Source: Actinomycetes bacterium
GTDB lineage: Bacteria > Actinomycetota > CADDZG01 > JAHWKV01
Assembly: GCA_029263035.1 (NCBI GenBank)
Contig: JAJCYF010000160.1
Location: 1-9,339 of the forward strand
Direction of reading: 5' to 3'
Length of the DNA stretch: 9,339 bases
Part shown: positions 9,309-9,339 of the stretch, in pieces
Layout of the letters: each line of letters begins with the position of its first letter
How positions within the stretch are numbered: position 1 is the first letter of the stretch
Position numbers and translations under genes: made by a program
Notes under the pieces: generated by a model
Seen by the model: only the letters and a program-made list of their open reading frames with translations
Told to the model about the DNA's origin: nothing
The model's database searches: none

Positions 9309-9325
9309 TTAAACGCTCTGTTTAA
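9309..9325. promoter_or_regulatory. TTAAAC-5-GTTTAA dyad after hsdR (candidate operator or weak terminator)
   Basis: TTAAAC (9309-9314) and GTTTAA (9320-9325) are exact inverted copies with a 5-nt centre, 21 bp beyond the hsdR stop. The form TAAAC-N5-GTTTA resembles operators of TetR-type repressors. The stem is AT-rich with no following U-run, so it would be a poor intrinsic terminator. The following gene is outside the window, so this cannot be settled here. Confidence 0.35.
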
Positions 9326-9339
9326 TAAGGGACGAAACT

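Overview
The window comes from a high-GC bacterial chromosome. Base composition is strongly GC-rich, with GTG and TTG starts, a probable leaderless promoter and a radC/DUF1684-type gene pair. An actinobacterium, possibly an uncultivated lineage, is the most economical reading, but no marker gene here fixes the taxonomy. No tRNA, rRNA, CRISPR array, transposase or integrase was seen.

Left flank (1-925, minus strand). This looks like ordinary chromosome. A RadC-family JAB/MPN protein is followed 28 bp downstream by the start of a DUF1684-like protein that runs off the left edge. A 97-bp AT-richer gap (926-1022) separates radC from a divergent plus-strand block.

Defence block (1023-9288). An AbiE-type type IV toxin-antitoxin pair comes first: an AbiEi-like winged-helix antitoxin overlaps an AbiEii nucleotidyltransferase toxin by 4 nt. 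Next is a complete-looking type I restriction-modification system, hsdM then hsdS (overlapping) and, 752 bp later, hsdR. The 752 bp between hsdS and hsdR hold a second toxin-antitoxin module on the opposite strand: a Phd/YefM-like antitoxin overlapping a VapC-like PIN-domain toxin. HsdM plus HsdS would methylate host DNA at the site chosen by HsdS. HsdR adds the motor and nuclease that cut unmodified DNA. The two toxin-antitoxin pairs plausibly act as addiction or abortive-infection back-ups.

Regulatory DNA. The most unusual stretch is 6041-6157, between the PIN antitoxin and hsdR. It has three exact copies of the 9-mer CGTACGACT, two perfect 10-bp palindromes, and an 11-codon open reading frame with its own Shine-Dalgarno sequence. 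The stop of that small frame overlaps the TTG start of hsdR. This suggests that restriction-subunit expression is separated from hsdM-hsdS, is translated by reinitiation, and may be under the antitoxin's control. HsdS is a base-composition mosaic, consistent with exchange of target-recognition domains. A dyad at 9309-9325, after hsdR, may be an operator of the next gene.
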